A stretch of 64,000 bases of DNA, taken from contig NW_008706978.1 in the NCBI RefSeq assembly GCF_000327385.1, positions 482,353 through 546,352 of the forward strand. The letters run 5' to 3'. The notes under the pieces are model-generated. The model was not told the origin of the DNA and did not search any database. It worked only from the letters and a program-made list of their open reading frames with translations. Every line of letters begins with the position of its first letter. Position 1 is the first letter of the stretch. The translations under genes were made by a program, and so were the position numbers. Positions 11,400 through 25,928 of the stretch are shown here, piece by piece. This DNA is from Lottia gigantea (lineage: Eukaryota > Mollusca > Gastropoda > Lottiidae).

Positions 11400-11640
11400 T
11401 GTGTCCACGACAAATTCACTATAGCGACGTGAAATTTAAGTTCATAACGTTTATGTCACCTGAATGTAGATCGTTGTTGTACAGACGCAAATACTAACCT
11501 GAGATTGCTGTTATTGAAAATAGTGCCTGAGGACGACGGGGGAAACACGTCGAAACGTTGCATAAATCTTTAATCAGTGATTGTTGTTCCATAAAGCTGT
11601 GTCTATATATCGTACTCACAATTGCTAAATGCCATTCAAA
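11400..11640 (+). mobile_element. Possible Penelope-like retroelement 3' tail
   Basis: The core CTGAGGACGACG...CGTCGAAACGTTGC (11527-11560) is the stem-and-GAAAC signature often found at the ends of Penelope-like elements, where hammerhead-type ribozyme motifs are known. I see no coding part next to it, so the call rests on this motif only. Confidence 0.3.
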
Positions 11641-12004
11641 GACTTTAAGAGAGTCGATCGTTCCTTGGTATCGGGAACGAGTATTGTTCAGGTAGATTAA
11701 TCTGTTATAGCCTTCACAACTTGATTGAAATGAAAATTGTTAAATAATATATATAAACCATAATAGTGCCTTCTATTCGCTTTTGTGTTTTACCATGAAC
11801 ATCCTGTAATCCATTCCGATTGAATTTGATTATCTAATCTAGTCTATCCAATTAGTTTAAAATCAATTGGTCAATTCAAATCTATAATGAGATTAACGGA
11901 TTATTTCTAATCGGCTTAAACTCCAGCTGATAAACAACAAATCGTCAACAATATAGCTAACAACAAATAAACAATTAACATGACAACTGATCTTTTATTT
12001 TAGG

Positions 12005-12013
12005 TATAAATAG
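12005..12013 (+). promoter_or_regulatory. TATA box of the alpha-tubulin gene
   Basis: TATAAATAG lies 122 bases before the start codon. A TATA box here predicts transcription starting at about 12035 and a 5' untranslated leader of about 100 bases. Confidence 0.65.
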
Positions 12014-12134
12014 AAATCTTGACCAACCACAAGACATTAGTTGCTAACATCCTACATTAGTTTGGTAAACTTCAAATCTTCCTGCAAGCTTCTCGTCTTA
12101 AGACTCTCGCCAACTTTTGTACTAATTCTTCAAA

Positions 12135-14498
<2,364 letters not shown>

Positions 14499-14553
14499 AA
14501 TCCAATCAAACATTGGACAGATAAATCTACATTTCAAAATCAATAGTTTTGTG

Positions 14554-14559
14554 AATAAA
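14554..14559 (+). promoter_or_regulatory. Poly(A) signal of the alpha-tubulin gene
   Basis: AATAAA lies 56 bases after the stop codon, followed by the TTTCGTCTTTGTTATTTGT stretch about 20 bases on. This fits a short 3' untranslated region. Confidence 0.7.
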
Positions 14560-14649
14560 ACACTTGCATACACCGTAATTTCGTCTTTGTTATTTGTATA
14601 CGATAGATCTAAACTATCATATCCAACTAGCTTGTGTATTGAGCATTAA

Positions 14650-14975
14650 CCCAACTTGAAAAATCAGAAGGTATCCTTTGCGTCAATCAACACGGTTTTT
14701 GGCCTTCTCCTCCTGAGTTTCAGGGTTGATGCCTAGGTTGTTTTGAAGATGTCTTTAAATCTTTTTTTGGCTTAGCTCAGATGCTTAGGCAGGCGATCAT
14801 CTGTCATTCTGACAATATTCCCTGTTTGCCCGGCTTTGTTCTTTTGTAGGAGAGTGTGGATGCTGGGAAATCCTGTTTGGATCTGTGTGTTGGATAAGAT
14901 ATAATCTTATTAGGAATATTCATCTCAGTCCGCGAATGTTTATCTGTTTGGTGTATCTCGGCGCCAGTCTCCAGA
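14650..14975 (-). mobile_element. LINE relic, end of the reverse-transcriptase ORF
   Basis: Read on the minus strand, pieces of a common LINE ORF2 C-terminal region appear in order: PNTQIQTGFPSIHTLLQKNK, GNIVRMTDDRLPKHL, AKKRFKDIFKTT, and GINPETQEEKAKNRVD. In family members this reads roughly as the stretch around RWxGHVxRMxDxRLPK, KKRFKD and INPExWExxAxDR. The frame shifts between pieces and stops are present, so it is an old dead copy. The clade (Jockey/I/CR1-like) cannot be settled from this much sequence. Confidence 0.6.
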
Positions 14976-14977
14976 AA

Positions 14978-15125
14978 TTGGCAGACTCAATTGGAAGGGG
15001 GGACAACTGTCCAGGCTGATTTCAGAATGCAAGCCTCTCGTTGAGCTTCTGAGAGGGTTCTCCCAGGAAAATTAAAAAAAAATTGATGTGGTACATTCTG
15101 ACACATGTTTAAGGGCAAAACTTAT
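14978..15125 (+). mobile_element. hAT-like element family 2, fragment
   Basis: The blocks AATTGGAAGGGGGGACAACT, GAGAGGGTTCTCCCAGGAAA and TGGTACATTCTGACACA match 40415-40707 in the same order. The left end is lost and the right end runs into other repeat sequence. Confidence 0.55.
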
Positions 15126-15267
15126 AAAATCATACATCTAAATTTTGTAAAAAAATGTTTGACCATGTTCGCCATTGTTGAGAAAGCCGTCCAGGCGATC
15201 AAAAATTTGTTCACGAACTCAGGCATGCAAATTTTGAACACATGGTTGATCGTGTAGACGGTGCCTA

Positions 15268-15355
15268 AAGGAACAGGTGCCATTTCTGGGGGTTGGAAAT
15301 CAACACCCATTTAAATAAATAGTATTCAGAAATACTAGAAATGTACCAGTTGGAG
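15268..15355 (-). mobile_element. MITE family A, fragment
   Basis: AGGAACAGGTGCCATTTCTG, GGGGGTTGGAAATCAAC and GTATTCAGAAATACTAGAAA match the right end of family A read in reverse. Only about 90 bases remain. Confidence 0.55.
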
Positions 15356-16023
15356 CTTGAAAAATGATACAATTTAAGCGGTAGGCTATCGCATCGCAAA
15401 TTTTCTCAAAAAACCTATAATATGATTAATCTTAGCCAAAATTAAATCAAATATTTTCAGAATCCGAATTTTTGCCAAAATATAGTATGTCATGGTTTAC
15501 AGACTCCGTCAGACAATACATGGCATTGAGGAACTATAGAGGCTGGTTCCATTGTATTATTACACGTTTTATTATAATATATCATTTGCGAAACCAATCA
15601 GAAATCTACAAGTACAACCGAAACATTTTGAATTACTTAAGAATTTTTATGAAATGAGATTCAAAATTTTTAATTCAAATGGTGGTAGTTTATAGACGTT
15701 TTACTTCAAGGGAAGCAATTCTGTGCAATTTCATTTGACCACTGAGGCTATTTATGTAATATTTTCAATCCAATTTTAATCCTTAGTTATGGCAGTATCA
15801 AAATGGTTCACGTGATTGAAGACGGCAATCTTCGAAGTACATGTACTGTAATTCGAAGCATTGCACGGAGATACACTAAGTACCTCTCAATATGAGAGAA
15901 AGTCTCTTAAAAGTCTCTGCGTCTACCTAACCACCTCCGTCAGCGTCCACTGACATCGTCACCAATGTCTACCTAACCTACAAACGTATTCTTATCTCTC
16001 CTTCAAAACTGTTCTCATGTACA

Positions 16024-16840
16024 GTGCACTCATTTCTTGCTACTTCACTCCATCTCTATTATTTCTTGTTTCTTTTTCATGTTTCTTCTTCTTCCCTCTT
16101 TTTCTTCCTCTCTACTTCTCCTTGTGCCCATCCCTTCTCATTCTTTCTTTCTACTTCCCATATCTTTTCCTCTTCATTATTTCCCTATAGCTCTCTGATT
16201 CTTCTTGTGTCCATTTTTGTTTCTCCATCCTTTCCCTATACTTCCCATATCTTTTCCTCTTCCTTATCTTTCTTCCTCTCTACTTTTCCTCGGGCCCATC
16301 ACTTGTCTCTTCATCCTTACTCATCTCTGTACTTCTCCTTGCGTCTCTCCCCTTTTCTTCATCCTTCCCCTATATTTCCCATATCTTTTCCTCGTCCTTA
16401 TTTCTCTCTCTCTCTACTTCTCCTCGGGCCCATCACTTGTCTATTCATCCTTACTCATCTCTCTACTTCTCCTTGCGTCTCTCCCCTTTTCTTTATCCTT
16501 CCCCTATATTTCCCATATCTTTTCCTCGTCCTTATTTCTCTTTCTCTCTACTTCTCTTCGGGCCCATCTCTTGTCTCTTTATCCTTACTCTATACTTCCC
16601 ATATCTCTTGCTCTCTACTTCACCTTGCGTCTCCCCTTGTTTCTTCATCCTTCCCCTATATTTGCCATATCCTTTCGTCTTCCTTATTACTCTTCCTCTC
16701 TACAATCTTCATCCTTTCTCTCTACTTCCCATATCTTTTCCTATTCCTCATTTCTCTACTTCTTCTTGTGCCCATCCCCTTTCTCTTCCACCTTCCTCTG
16801 TACTTCCCATACTTTTCTTACCTCTTCTCTACTTCAAATT
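16024..16840 (+). repeat. Pyrimidine-only tract with long-unit tandem structure
   Basis: About 800 bases of almost pure C/T with a few scattered purines. Part of it is arranged in units of about 134 bases: CTTCTCCTTGCGTCTCTCCC recurs at about 16332 and 16466, and the CCTATATTTCCCATATCTTT block recurs alongside. Stop codons need purines, so long open frames appear in all three plus-strand frames; they encode only Ser/Leu/Phe/Pro-rich nonsense. It lies between the tubulin and UBE2L3 genes. Confidence 0.9.
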
Positions 16841-17454
16841 TAAGAGCGGCATCGCAGCTGAGATTCAAAATAACTCTTTTTGTCATCCAATATTTTATAG
16901 CCATAATAAATATTTTATCACAAGATCTGCAAATCATAATGTACAGTTTTCATAAGAATATCCTTGAAGAACAGCTAGATCCAATTGAAATTTTGTGTGG
17001 CTAATTGCTTATCACACTTTTTTAATCTAAACTGAACCCTAGCGTTCCAAGCTAGAATCAGAATGGCTTTTAACTGAGATCTTAGCATGTCGCCGATTCA
17101 AGCTAGCAGCTGAACGACACTGGCGAAGCGTTCATCGCCATCGCCAAATTCCCCCCATTGAGAATAATTCACCCCCCCCCCCCCCCCCCAATTCCCCCTC
17201 CATCCAAACCTCACCTCCAAGAATTGGGGTGCAATAGGCCCCCGGTTGAGCACTGATCTAAACCCACAGGCTACTTATTCACTAGATGTTCCTATTGCTG
17301 ATTATAAATATAGCCTACTGCTTCCAACACTAACTAAAATCATAAATAGGGGCCTACTATTTTTGAAACAGAGATTGTCCCTTTGATGTCCCTTCGATGT
17401 TATAGAAAAAGGCAGTTCTAGACCCAGAAGTTCTACAGAATAACAGGCTTGTGT

Positions 17455-17643
17455 CTAATCTCTCTTTTAATCTCATTTTAACATTCAAACTCAGATAATT
17501 CTGGACACACACATGGATTTGAAGATTCACATTTCGAAGGTGGGCTGTGAACACTATTAGCCTACTGATTGTCTTTGCTAAAAAAAAAATCCCGTTTCTG
17601 AGACAAAAGTGTTATTGGTCAAAAAAGTCTGTCCATTTAAGTA
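17455..17643 (-). mobile_element. MITE family A, partial copy
   Basis: Reverse-oriented left half of family A: AACATTCAAACTCAGATAAT, GAAGGTGGGCTGTGAACACT, CCCGTTTCTGAGAC, ending at a diverged CTGTCCATTTAA. The other half is missing. Confidence 0.7.
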
Positions 17644-18204
17644 TTTGGAAATTGATATTGTCTGTAATTCTACAATTTTGAATCTCATTTAGCAATTTAC
17701 ATTAGAAGACTACGATTCTTGGTTATGGAACCGGTTAGTCTTAATCGGAGAGAATCATTCACCATTAATGGCACTTATTCTGGCTAGCCAGCTGGTGTTA
17801 TGTCGAGCCAGCCACAGCCATCAAAGGTGTTGTCATAGCTGTATCCAGCTGGTACAACCCCTCAGTCAGCCGAAAATTGGTAATATGGCTGGCTAACGGG
17901 TCTAACTTGGCACTTAACTGAAGTGGCCCCAAGTAAAATTGCCCAAAATACAATAATCAATTAATGGTCTCTAAAATTACTCTTTGATTTCAACCAAAAT
18001 CATTGGTCAAACTATATTGCCGGAGAATATAGAACCACTTAAATTAAAATCGTCAACAAATTTAAAGTTAGACTGCAAAGCGTCTCAATACCCCATGATT
18101 GAAAACCCCCAACTGGATGGATGTGCCACCTTATGTTTTATTACCTCCCTTGATCGTTTAAGTTTTAATCTAGGTGGCGTTGTTTGCGAGAGATACATTC
18201 TAAG

Positions 18205-21200
18205 ATGGCAGCGACCAGGCGGCTTCAAAAAGTAAATTCTTTTCTGTTTTAATGGTGTCTACAGTCGTTAGATCATATTTTTTCTATGGTTGTCTTCATC
18301 AATTGACGATTTTATTGCCTTCAACATTACCTGGTGCCTCAAAAACTCAAATTTGTAGCGAATAGTCAGAGTTTTCTTGAACAGGAATACATAGAAACGC
18401 CTTTGCGTTTGTCTTTGCTTTGTTTTTATCCAATGTTTAACAATTTACATGCCTAAATTAATCTCTTGTTACATTTGAGAGTTGCAGTGGAAATTGTCTT
18501 TTTTGCCAAGATTGTGTGTACCCAATTACTTATTTTATGGTCAATAAATACTTGTGTAGATAGTAAATGAGCATTCGGTCAGTGTGGTGGTGGTTGTTAT
18601 TTCACATTTCATTTTCACTTTCATAACTGTTGCTTTATTATATTACATAGAAAGTTGTTGGAGAGAGAAAAATGGCCGTGACTTATATTTTACCTTATAT
18701 GATCTAACTTCCTTACAACCTAAAAACACTAGCTCTGTCAGTCAAGATGTCACATGATTGTGAAATTTTGCTGATAATGATTAAGCAATAATTCATCAAT
18801 AGAAAGCTGAGCTAATGCTGATTGGATGAATAAGGGAATTTGGTTCTTAGACATGAAATATCTCAATGGTGGGGGAAAAGTTCATAGGCTGACTCAGAAG
18901 GAGTAGGCCTAATGCCACAGCAATAAGACTTAGTAGTAGCCTATACAATACATTGAATTTAACATTTCTTTATACAAACAGCATTGTTTCTTCTCAGATC
19001 AACTGACGCTAATTGAGTGATTCAAAACCTTGAGAGTAGTGATAAAACATCATGTCTGAAAATTTTAATTAAGGCAAATTGAAAATAGACCACTACCTGA
19101 ACAGGACAAGACTAGGGATTTATTTCCTTCCTCATTTAAGTCTCTTTATATTAAAAAAAGTCTTAATTAAAAATGGCAATTTAGGACATCAAATGAAAAA
19201 ATACGTATGTAATACAATCATTAATACAGAATGTTTAAGTGGTCTGGATCCACATGCACAATGGAATAATTCAAGCCACCTTGATGGTAGGCAAATGTAT
19301 ATTTTTACCACAGGTCAACAGGAAGTGAAAGAAGCTTTTTGAAACTGAAAGTAGTTGTCAGTCCTTAGTATAATTGAATACAGAATTGAGGCAAACATTT
19401 GGTAAATCGAGTAAGTCAAATAAGTGCCAGTAACTGGACTAACTTGATTTACCAAATGTTTTTAAAATTTGCAAAGATGTACCACTCTTCCATTCTGCTA
19501 AAACTAATCAACTTTTTCTGGAAATGCAGGAACCACAGGCATTGGAATGTCCAAAAGTCAAAGGTGTCTCTGGTACACCTAAAAAGGCTAGAAAACCTCT
19601 TTACAATCCCTTTAAGTTTCTTTTTTTTGTTTTCGTGAAACTTATTCAATGAACCATTGTGTGATGTATGACCTCCAATGTTCTAATTTTCATGTATTTT
19701 TTGTATTTTAGGAATTGAACGATATCCGTCAATCAGATCAAAAAGGTTTCCGTGATATAAGAGTGGATGATTCTAATATATTATTTTGGCAAGGATTAAT
19801 AGTTCCAGTAAGTCTTTCTCTTCAATAATCTGCATTTAAACCAAAAGAAAATGATGAGATACAATGACATTTATTCTGAACATTTTCAGTGTAGGGTGGT
19901 ATAAGAGATACTCTCCCAAAGCACTGGCCTAGGTCACAAGTGGAGATTATGGCTTTCAATTGAATACATCAATTTGATAGAAAATTACCTACTTCTGGAC
20001 AAATTTACAAGATGAATAGATAATTTTAAAATGCAAAGCATCCTGGAATTCTTTTTTGAAAAATAAAAAGGTTTTACAATCACACAGGCTTTTGTCAGTG
20101 TAAGCTTCATACAAGTTTAAACCAAGCATACATAATATCATAATAAGACAAATAATGAACAGATTTTGTATATATTTGGATGGTTTCATTGGCCTTTTCA
20201 AATTTTGTGTTTCAGGTGATTCCCTGAATTGAAATTATTACTTAATTATATTAACATTTATAACAAAACACAAGACAATATTATGGAATATAACACACTT
20301 CTTTAATAAGGTTAGGCACATAGCGTTGCAACACAATATATTATACATATGTCGTCATCAAGATGTAATGGCGAGAGAATAAGACATAACAAAATATATA
20401 CCAACAAGAAAACAATATAGAGATTAAGAGAGACAATATATAAAAGGGTAATTATAAAGTAAGGTAACAATGCGAGCAGGTGTACTCAGCAGCAAACATG
20501 GTAGTAAAACATAAGCTAATGTGTTTAAGTTGAGGAAGACAATGGGAGGACAAATAGAAGATGGGAACAAACATATAATGAATGGGGGTGGGGGAATTAG
20601 TTCAGCTTTATTTTGGAAAAGTCTGTTGTTGCGGTTGATCTCTGGAAAGCCTCTCTGGATAGCTAGAGCTTCTCGAATTTGTCGTTGTTGCTTATTGGGG
20701 AGGTTGGAGGCTATGATATTCATAATATATTCATATTGCATATTTAAAGCAGTCAGAATAAATATTTATTGTTCATAACTGCACTGATTTGAACCCCGAG
20801 TCCATTAGGGCATACTACACATTGTTTTTTGGGGGTGGAGATATGGTACTATTCAAATCTGACCAATCAGATCAGGGAGAACGGAAATGAAGGTCATCAC
20901 AGGTCATCACAGTTAATCACACTACAAACAAACAAACCATCTAGAACAAGTGATTTGATTGGCTGAATTCGGCTTTCATGTCCAATTTTGATTCGACAAC
21001 ATTTAGCTATGAATATGTAATTACTAATTTCACTCACTTGTAATACTACAGCCTTGAGGTATTATGACAAAGCCGGTGGTTGATGTATTGAGTAAGCTTA
21101 CTAATTTAATGCCATAGTGAAATTATTATTTATTATTGATTGAAAAAGTAGGACAGATTGGGGAGTGGCTCTTTTGTGATCAATTATCATTTCACATGCA

Positions 21201-22619
21201 TTAAAGATAGGTTTCCTTAATTTTTAGTGTCCAATTAAGCAAACTATTAGATTAATTGGTGTTTCTAATGAATTATCATGTATTCTTAATCATATCATTA
21301 TGTTCTTATTGCATATAATTAAGAGTTTCAACCAATCATAAGTGTCTATGTACGATAGTCTGGATAAACAAAAAAGACTTTTTGACCTTTCTTGATCAGG
21401 TCACTCATTGGAATCCTGCTGGTAATTCTCTAATAATTTAGCTAATTATGAATTAATTATGGACATGTGAGACACACATTAGAACACCTCAACTTTCTAT
21501 TCATATAAGTATTAGTATTTCCATAAATGAAAATAAGGGAACCCATCTTTAAATGCTGTATTTTAGTATGCATGTATGTTGTTCATTGCATCATATACAT
21601 ATATGCTGAGACTTGATATTGTTGAACTCAAATTCTTACATTTGCTTTACAGGATGTACCACCATATAATAAAGGAGCTTTTAAGATCGAAATTTCTTTC
21701 CCAGCAGAATACCCTTTTAAACCTCCAAAATTAGCGTTTAAAACAAAGATTTATCATCCTAATGTTGATGAGAAGGGACAAATATGTTTACCAATTATAA
21801 GTCCTGAAAACTGGAAACCTGCTACAAAAACTGATCAAGGTCAGTACAAAGCTTTAAAATTTAAACTCACCACAGTTTGACTTGAGGTTGCTCACCTAAC
21901 AGATCTTCCCAAGTCAAATGAGTGATATTCAATATAATTGATTACTAACTGCCATCGACATAGATTCAGGTCAAATACAAAGTCTGAGTTTTGCTATAAT
22001 GAGCAACTGATGTTAAGGTCATTTTCCGATTGTTTGTACGCTCAGGTTAATAGATAGATCAGAAGCGTATTCTCGAATTGATCTTAGCGCTAGGACGTCC
22101 TAAAAACAGTGTTAGAAGTTAAGACCCTATGACGTCCTATCGCTAAGATCATTTCAAGAATACAGGGCCAGATTCTCTCAGATACTGCTAGTTTCTAACA
22201 CTCATTGAAAGTCCAGTTGCTCTTAAATTCTGAATGTAGAGACCAGTTCTAAATTGGTGTTAAGAGTGAAAAAGTTCCTAAAAACTTCTATGTAAAGCAC
22301 TGGCCAAGGTCACAAATAAAGAGATAAATGTAATTGGTAGAAGATACAAATTGAGCATGTTTTTGTCACGATATTATTAGAGCTTCTATGAGCTCTCAGG
22401 AATCTCACAGCTAATGTCTTTGAACCATATGAGTAAAATATGTTAAATATCTTCTTTTCTTCAGTGATTCAAGCACTACTTGCACTCATCCATGATCCCG
22501 AGCCAGAGCATCCACTACGTGGTGATTTAGCTGAAGAATTTACGAAAGACAAGAAGAAATTTATGAAAAATGCTGAAGATTTTACGAAAAAGTTCAGTGA
22601 ACGACGCCCCAGTGACTAA
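18205..22619 (+). CDS. UBE2L3: Ubiquitin-conjugating enzyme E2 L3 (UbcH7)
   Basis: Four exons: 18205-18231, 19712-19807, 21653-21839 and 22465-22619 (TAA 22617-22619), all with GT-AG introns. They encode 154 residues, exactly the length of human UBE2L3. The fold is a single UBC domain with the HPN motif at 76-78, the catalytic cysteine at 86 (GQICLPIIS) and phenylalanine 63 (EYPFKPPK), which contacts the E3. The N-terminus MAATRRLQK and the C-terminus [16 protein letters not shown] are close to the vertebrate protein. The enzyme accepts ubiquitin from E1 and hands it to HECT and RBR-type ligases (parkin, HHARI, LUBAC), not to lysine directly. Family E and C elements lie in its introns. A long 3' untranslated region is possible, but I could not fix its end. 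Confidence 0.96.
19484..19618 (-). mobile_element. MITE family C, half copy
   Basis: GCAGGAACCACAGGCATTGG, GTGTCTCTGGTACACCTAAA and AGAAAACCTCTTTACAATCC followed by CTTTAA match one arm of family C. It lies in UBE2L3 intron 1, close to exon 2. Confidence 0.7.
20600..20741 (-). mobile_element. Probable retroelement GIY-YIG region remnant
   Basis: The minus strand encodes [20 protein letters not shown] followed by [10 protein letters not shown]. The IREALxIxxxxPxINR pattern is what follows the GIY-YIG nuclease core in Penelope-like elements. Only this short piece is recognisable. It lies in UBE2L3 intron 2. Confidence 0.45.
20815..21100 (+). repeat. Interspersed repeat H, copy 1
   Basis: Shares an ordered set of blocks with 38490-38860: GTGATTTGATTGGCTGA, CCAATTTTGATT-GACAA, AGCTATGAATA-GTAATT, CTCA-TTGTA-TAC-ACAGCC and a TATGACAA end. 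I do not recognise the family or its ends. Confidence 0.6.
21201..21552. mobile_element. MITE family E copy (TTAAAGATGGG ends)
   Basis: It starts TTAAAGATAGGTTTCCTTAA and ends AAAATAAGGGAACCCATCTTTAA, inverted. The interior matches 57872-58088 in reverse orientation (GACATGTGAGACACACATTAGAACAC and CTTTCTATTCATATAAGTATT blocks). It lies in UBE2L3 intron 2. Confidence 0.75.
22060..22170. mobile_element. Small palindromic element
   Basis: GTATTCTCGAATTGATCTTA with GCGCTAGGACGTC is mirrored by GACGTCCTATCGCTAAGATC with ATTTCAAGAATAC. The arms are about 33 bases with four or five mismatches around a loop of about 40. Its terminal TTAG/ATAC ends differ from the TTAA group. It is in UBE2L3 intron 3. 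Confidence 0.65.
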
Positions 22620-25527
22620 ATCCAGTCGTTTTGATGGTGGACATGTTAAAAATATTATTTAAATACAAACAAATGTGATGTTACAAGCCTAAAACTTTTG
22701 ATTTCAGCGCAAGAGAAAAATCAACCCAATTGAATATGTGTTGTTAGATAATGGCCGTAAAAGATGAATTCTTCATTTTTCAAACATTCTTATAATCCTG
22801 CTCACAATATAAGAGTGAAAGTGTATGAAAAACCAAGAATTATCTTTTTTTGGCCTCTTTATGTTTGATATATAATTTTGTGAAAGTGTTGAAGATTTCA
22901 ACTTGAAATGCCTCCATATCAAAGATTAATAGAAAAAGACTTTTGTAGTATGACTTGACAAGTTACTCTGATCAAACAAGACTTTGACATGGTTTCATAA
23001 TTGGCTTCATCTTCACATTGTCAATACATTATCAACTTCATCTAATACCTTGACACCAAAAGGCATTTTTTTAACTGAAGTTTGTTATCTGCTTGAATTG
23101 CATGCTAGCTAATACAGTCAATCAGAGCCCTTCACAGAAAGACTGTAAACAATATGGCTGCGTCTGTAATTACTAGTTCTCCTTTGCGTTGTGAGTTTAC
23201 GGCAGAAATATAGAAGGAAAGTGTCTATTGATGTCAAGGTATTAGATGGAGTTTGTAATTAAATGATAATGTGGTTTTAAATTTCTTTAAACCCTAAAAC
23301 AGACACAAAATCTTCTTTCAAGATACAATCTCATAAAATTTCTGTTTGAAAAATATTGCTGCCACATTGGTTCTTTTGTAAAGCATGTAAAATTTTACAC
23401 AGGTATTATCTCGGCAATAGCAATTGTTTATTTTTTTTAAGGCAGATTGTTTTCTGATTGTTTGTAAATAAGTAATTGACAACTGTTTGCTCAGGTTTTG
23501 GTCTTGATATTTACTAAGCTGAAAGTATACATTAATTGGATGATTTCTAGATACAGCAAAGAAACAGCAAGAATGATTAAACAGTTTTATGTTAAATTGG
23601 TAATGGTTAGTAGTCAAAGAAAGATAGCGCTGTTGTCATGCTTTAAAGTTCTTCTCTTTTGTAAGCTGAAATCTTCTGGGATCTCACAAGTTGATGCAGA
23701 ATACATTTTTGGGGGTTTATTTCTTAAAATACACGTGTTTCTTTACTATAAAATGTTGATCAATAGTTGAAGGCCGTGTGAGGAACTGGTTGAATGATTA
23801 TTCAAAATAACAGTTTCTTGTAAACAAAGTCGTTAGATAGTTTTTTATTAATTATTAATGAGGCACACGTATCAACTAGTTTGGTCAATGTTAGTATGTC
23901 TTTCTATTTTATTTTATTGTGTAAAATTTATGTTAAGATTCATCTTTCAATACAACCAATGGTAACTTTTTTTTGGCAGGATACTTCTGCGATGTTTAGC
24001 TTTCATGTGGCGTTAACAAATTAAACATTAGTTATTAAAAATCAAGATAACAATGATTATTTAGGCAGTCAGCTATGATCTGTCAAAATAGCTTATTTGA
24101 ATTTGAATCTAACCTTATTGAAAATTTGGGGAAAGTAGATTGATATTTATGTCCCAATGGTGAGAAAATGTTTTTTCAAGATTTGTAAAGTATTAAGGTA
24201 TAGTAAAAACAGAAAAATTAATTTTTTTAGTAGGACAAAAGCCTAAAACCAAGTATTCAAAAATCCAACTCACAAAAGACTAATCTATGCCATATAACTG
24301 GTGATAATAAATAAAACATTCCCTCTTTATTGCTGGACAATCGTGGCATTTTTATAACATCAAATTTGTACTATTCATTTGGGTACAGAACTATAATAAT
24401 TATAGTTCTATGATTTGGGGTAAAGCAATAAGTGAGAAATGAACCTGTCCTGATGATATAAGAATGAATGTAGCACAAAGTGTGGGCTAAACTAAAGGAA
24501 CATTTTAAAATTTGATTCATGTTTACCGAAATATGATTTTATTTGGTTCTCTATGAAAATTGTAATTTGGAATATAATATTTTGTGTGTTTTAAAGATAC
24601 CATGAGGTTGTTACTATGTGAATGAAAGATTTATATATCTGCTCTGTTAGAAATTAAAAACTCACTTAAAACTAGATAATTTCTTTGTTACATGTTTAAA
24701 AATTGGAGCAGAAATATACTTTTATTTTGTTGATGTATGGAAGTGATTTAAGATTGCCATAGTTTATTTTTCTTTTACTCTCGCATTGTGAACTACTAAA
24801 ATCCTAATTAAATTGCTATCTGTTAAAGAATAAGAAAATATCTTGTAAACACTTCATCTTTATTTCGTCTGATCTGTAAATCGCTCATTTAAATATAATG
24901 ATAATCTAATAACATTGTCACTTGTGCAAATAAATCATAAACCTTGTAGTTGATTTCTTATTGTAGGTCAGTATCAATTAGTGTGGTAGGATAAAAACTC
25001 ATTTTAATTGACATACTAATTTTGTGCTCATGTCTTTAAAATCCTCACCTTACCATCAATTTATTAAACAGAACTGATGTGCAGTTTTTCCTCAAGACTT
25101 TCTAGTTTCCATTCTGCTTTTTGATTGTCTACTCAGTCCATGTGCCAATCATATCATTACTAACGACCTCAGAAATTAAGAGACATTATAATGACGTATA
25201 TTACTGTAGCCCCTGTCGGTTGGTCCATCTTTCTTGTAGACCTGACCTGATATTGATGAGACCTCCGTCAAAATTGAACTAGATAATAATTTTAAGTAAT
25301 ATTTACAGCAGGATTCATGAGTAAACGAAACGAAAAAATGCTATACTTGTTAGTTATGATTGACGGATGGGGGAGTGGCCAGGTGTTATGTGATTGTACA
25401 TGCAATAAAAGCTGTATATAAATTTTGGTATACAAGTTAGTGGGGTTTCTCGTGTCTGATTTTAAATCAGGTCTTTACAAACATTCACACCATATTTTGT
25501 GAAAATCCATCAACAAACAACCTTATT

Positions 25528-25620
25528 TCCCTTATTGCACATTGAATGGTGTTGACTGTCTTCATTAGCACATTTAAATTTAGGCTTATAACTCAATTTA
25601 TTTCATTTCATTTTATGTCA
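25528..25620 (+). mobile_element. SINE 3' fragment, degraded
   Basis: CCCTTATTGCACATTGAATGG and TGTCTTCATTAGCACAT, followed by a TTTATTTCATTTCATTTTAT tail, match the last third of the tRNA-derived SINE at 5685-6057. Confidence 0.5.
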
Positions 25621-25650
25621 TAATTTATTTTACATAACACATTTTTTGTC

Positions 25651-25928
25651 TTAAAGGGACAGGAGCACCATTTTAGGGGGTTGATTTTTGAATCTTGAAT
25701 ATATGTAAATAATCTTCAGAGGTACTAGAAATGTATGAAAATCACATAATGCCAATATCTCAAACTAGGAATTTTACTCACTATTTCTATATATGTCTTT
25801 TCTATATATCAGAGATAATCTTAAATTGACAAGTCGTCATTTTAACATTTAATCGCCATTAACACATGGATTTGAAGGCTAACTATGACTGATTGGCTTA
25901 GCCAAAAATGGCTTACCAGTCCCTTTAA
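25651..25928 (-). mobile_element. MITE family A copy, reversed
   Basis: It runs from TTAAAGGGACAGGAGCACCA to CAGTCCCTTTAA, with AGAGGTACTAGAAATGTA and the GATTGGCTTAGCCAAAAATGG block in reverse order. It is nearly complete, at about 278 bases. Confidence 0.85.

Larger units (their letters stand above)
7262..12004. other. Intergenic region, no gene seen
   Basis: Between the lectin/PAN gene and the tubulin promoter I see no exon with family resemblance. The open frames here are short and lack splice or composition support. The recognisable content is repeats: a decayed SINE piece at about 8095-8180 (minus), repeat F at 8420-8800, a hAT-like copy at 10018-10380, nested elements at 10705-11141, and a possible retroelement tail at 11400-11640. 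Bases 9000-10000 hold nothing I recognise. Confidence 0.6.

Noticed and set aside
16024-17004. Long open frame of 326 codons, with overlapping open frames in the two other plus-strand frames
   Set aside because: It lies on the pyrimidine tract. Stop codons need purines, so all frames stay open by composition. The translation is only Ser/Leu/Phe/Pro-rich and unlike any family.
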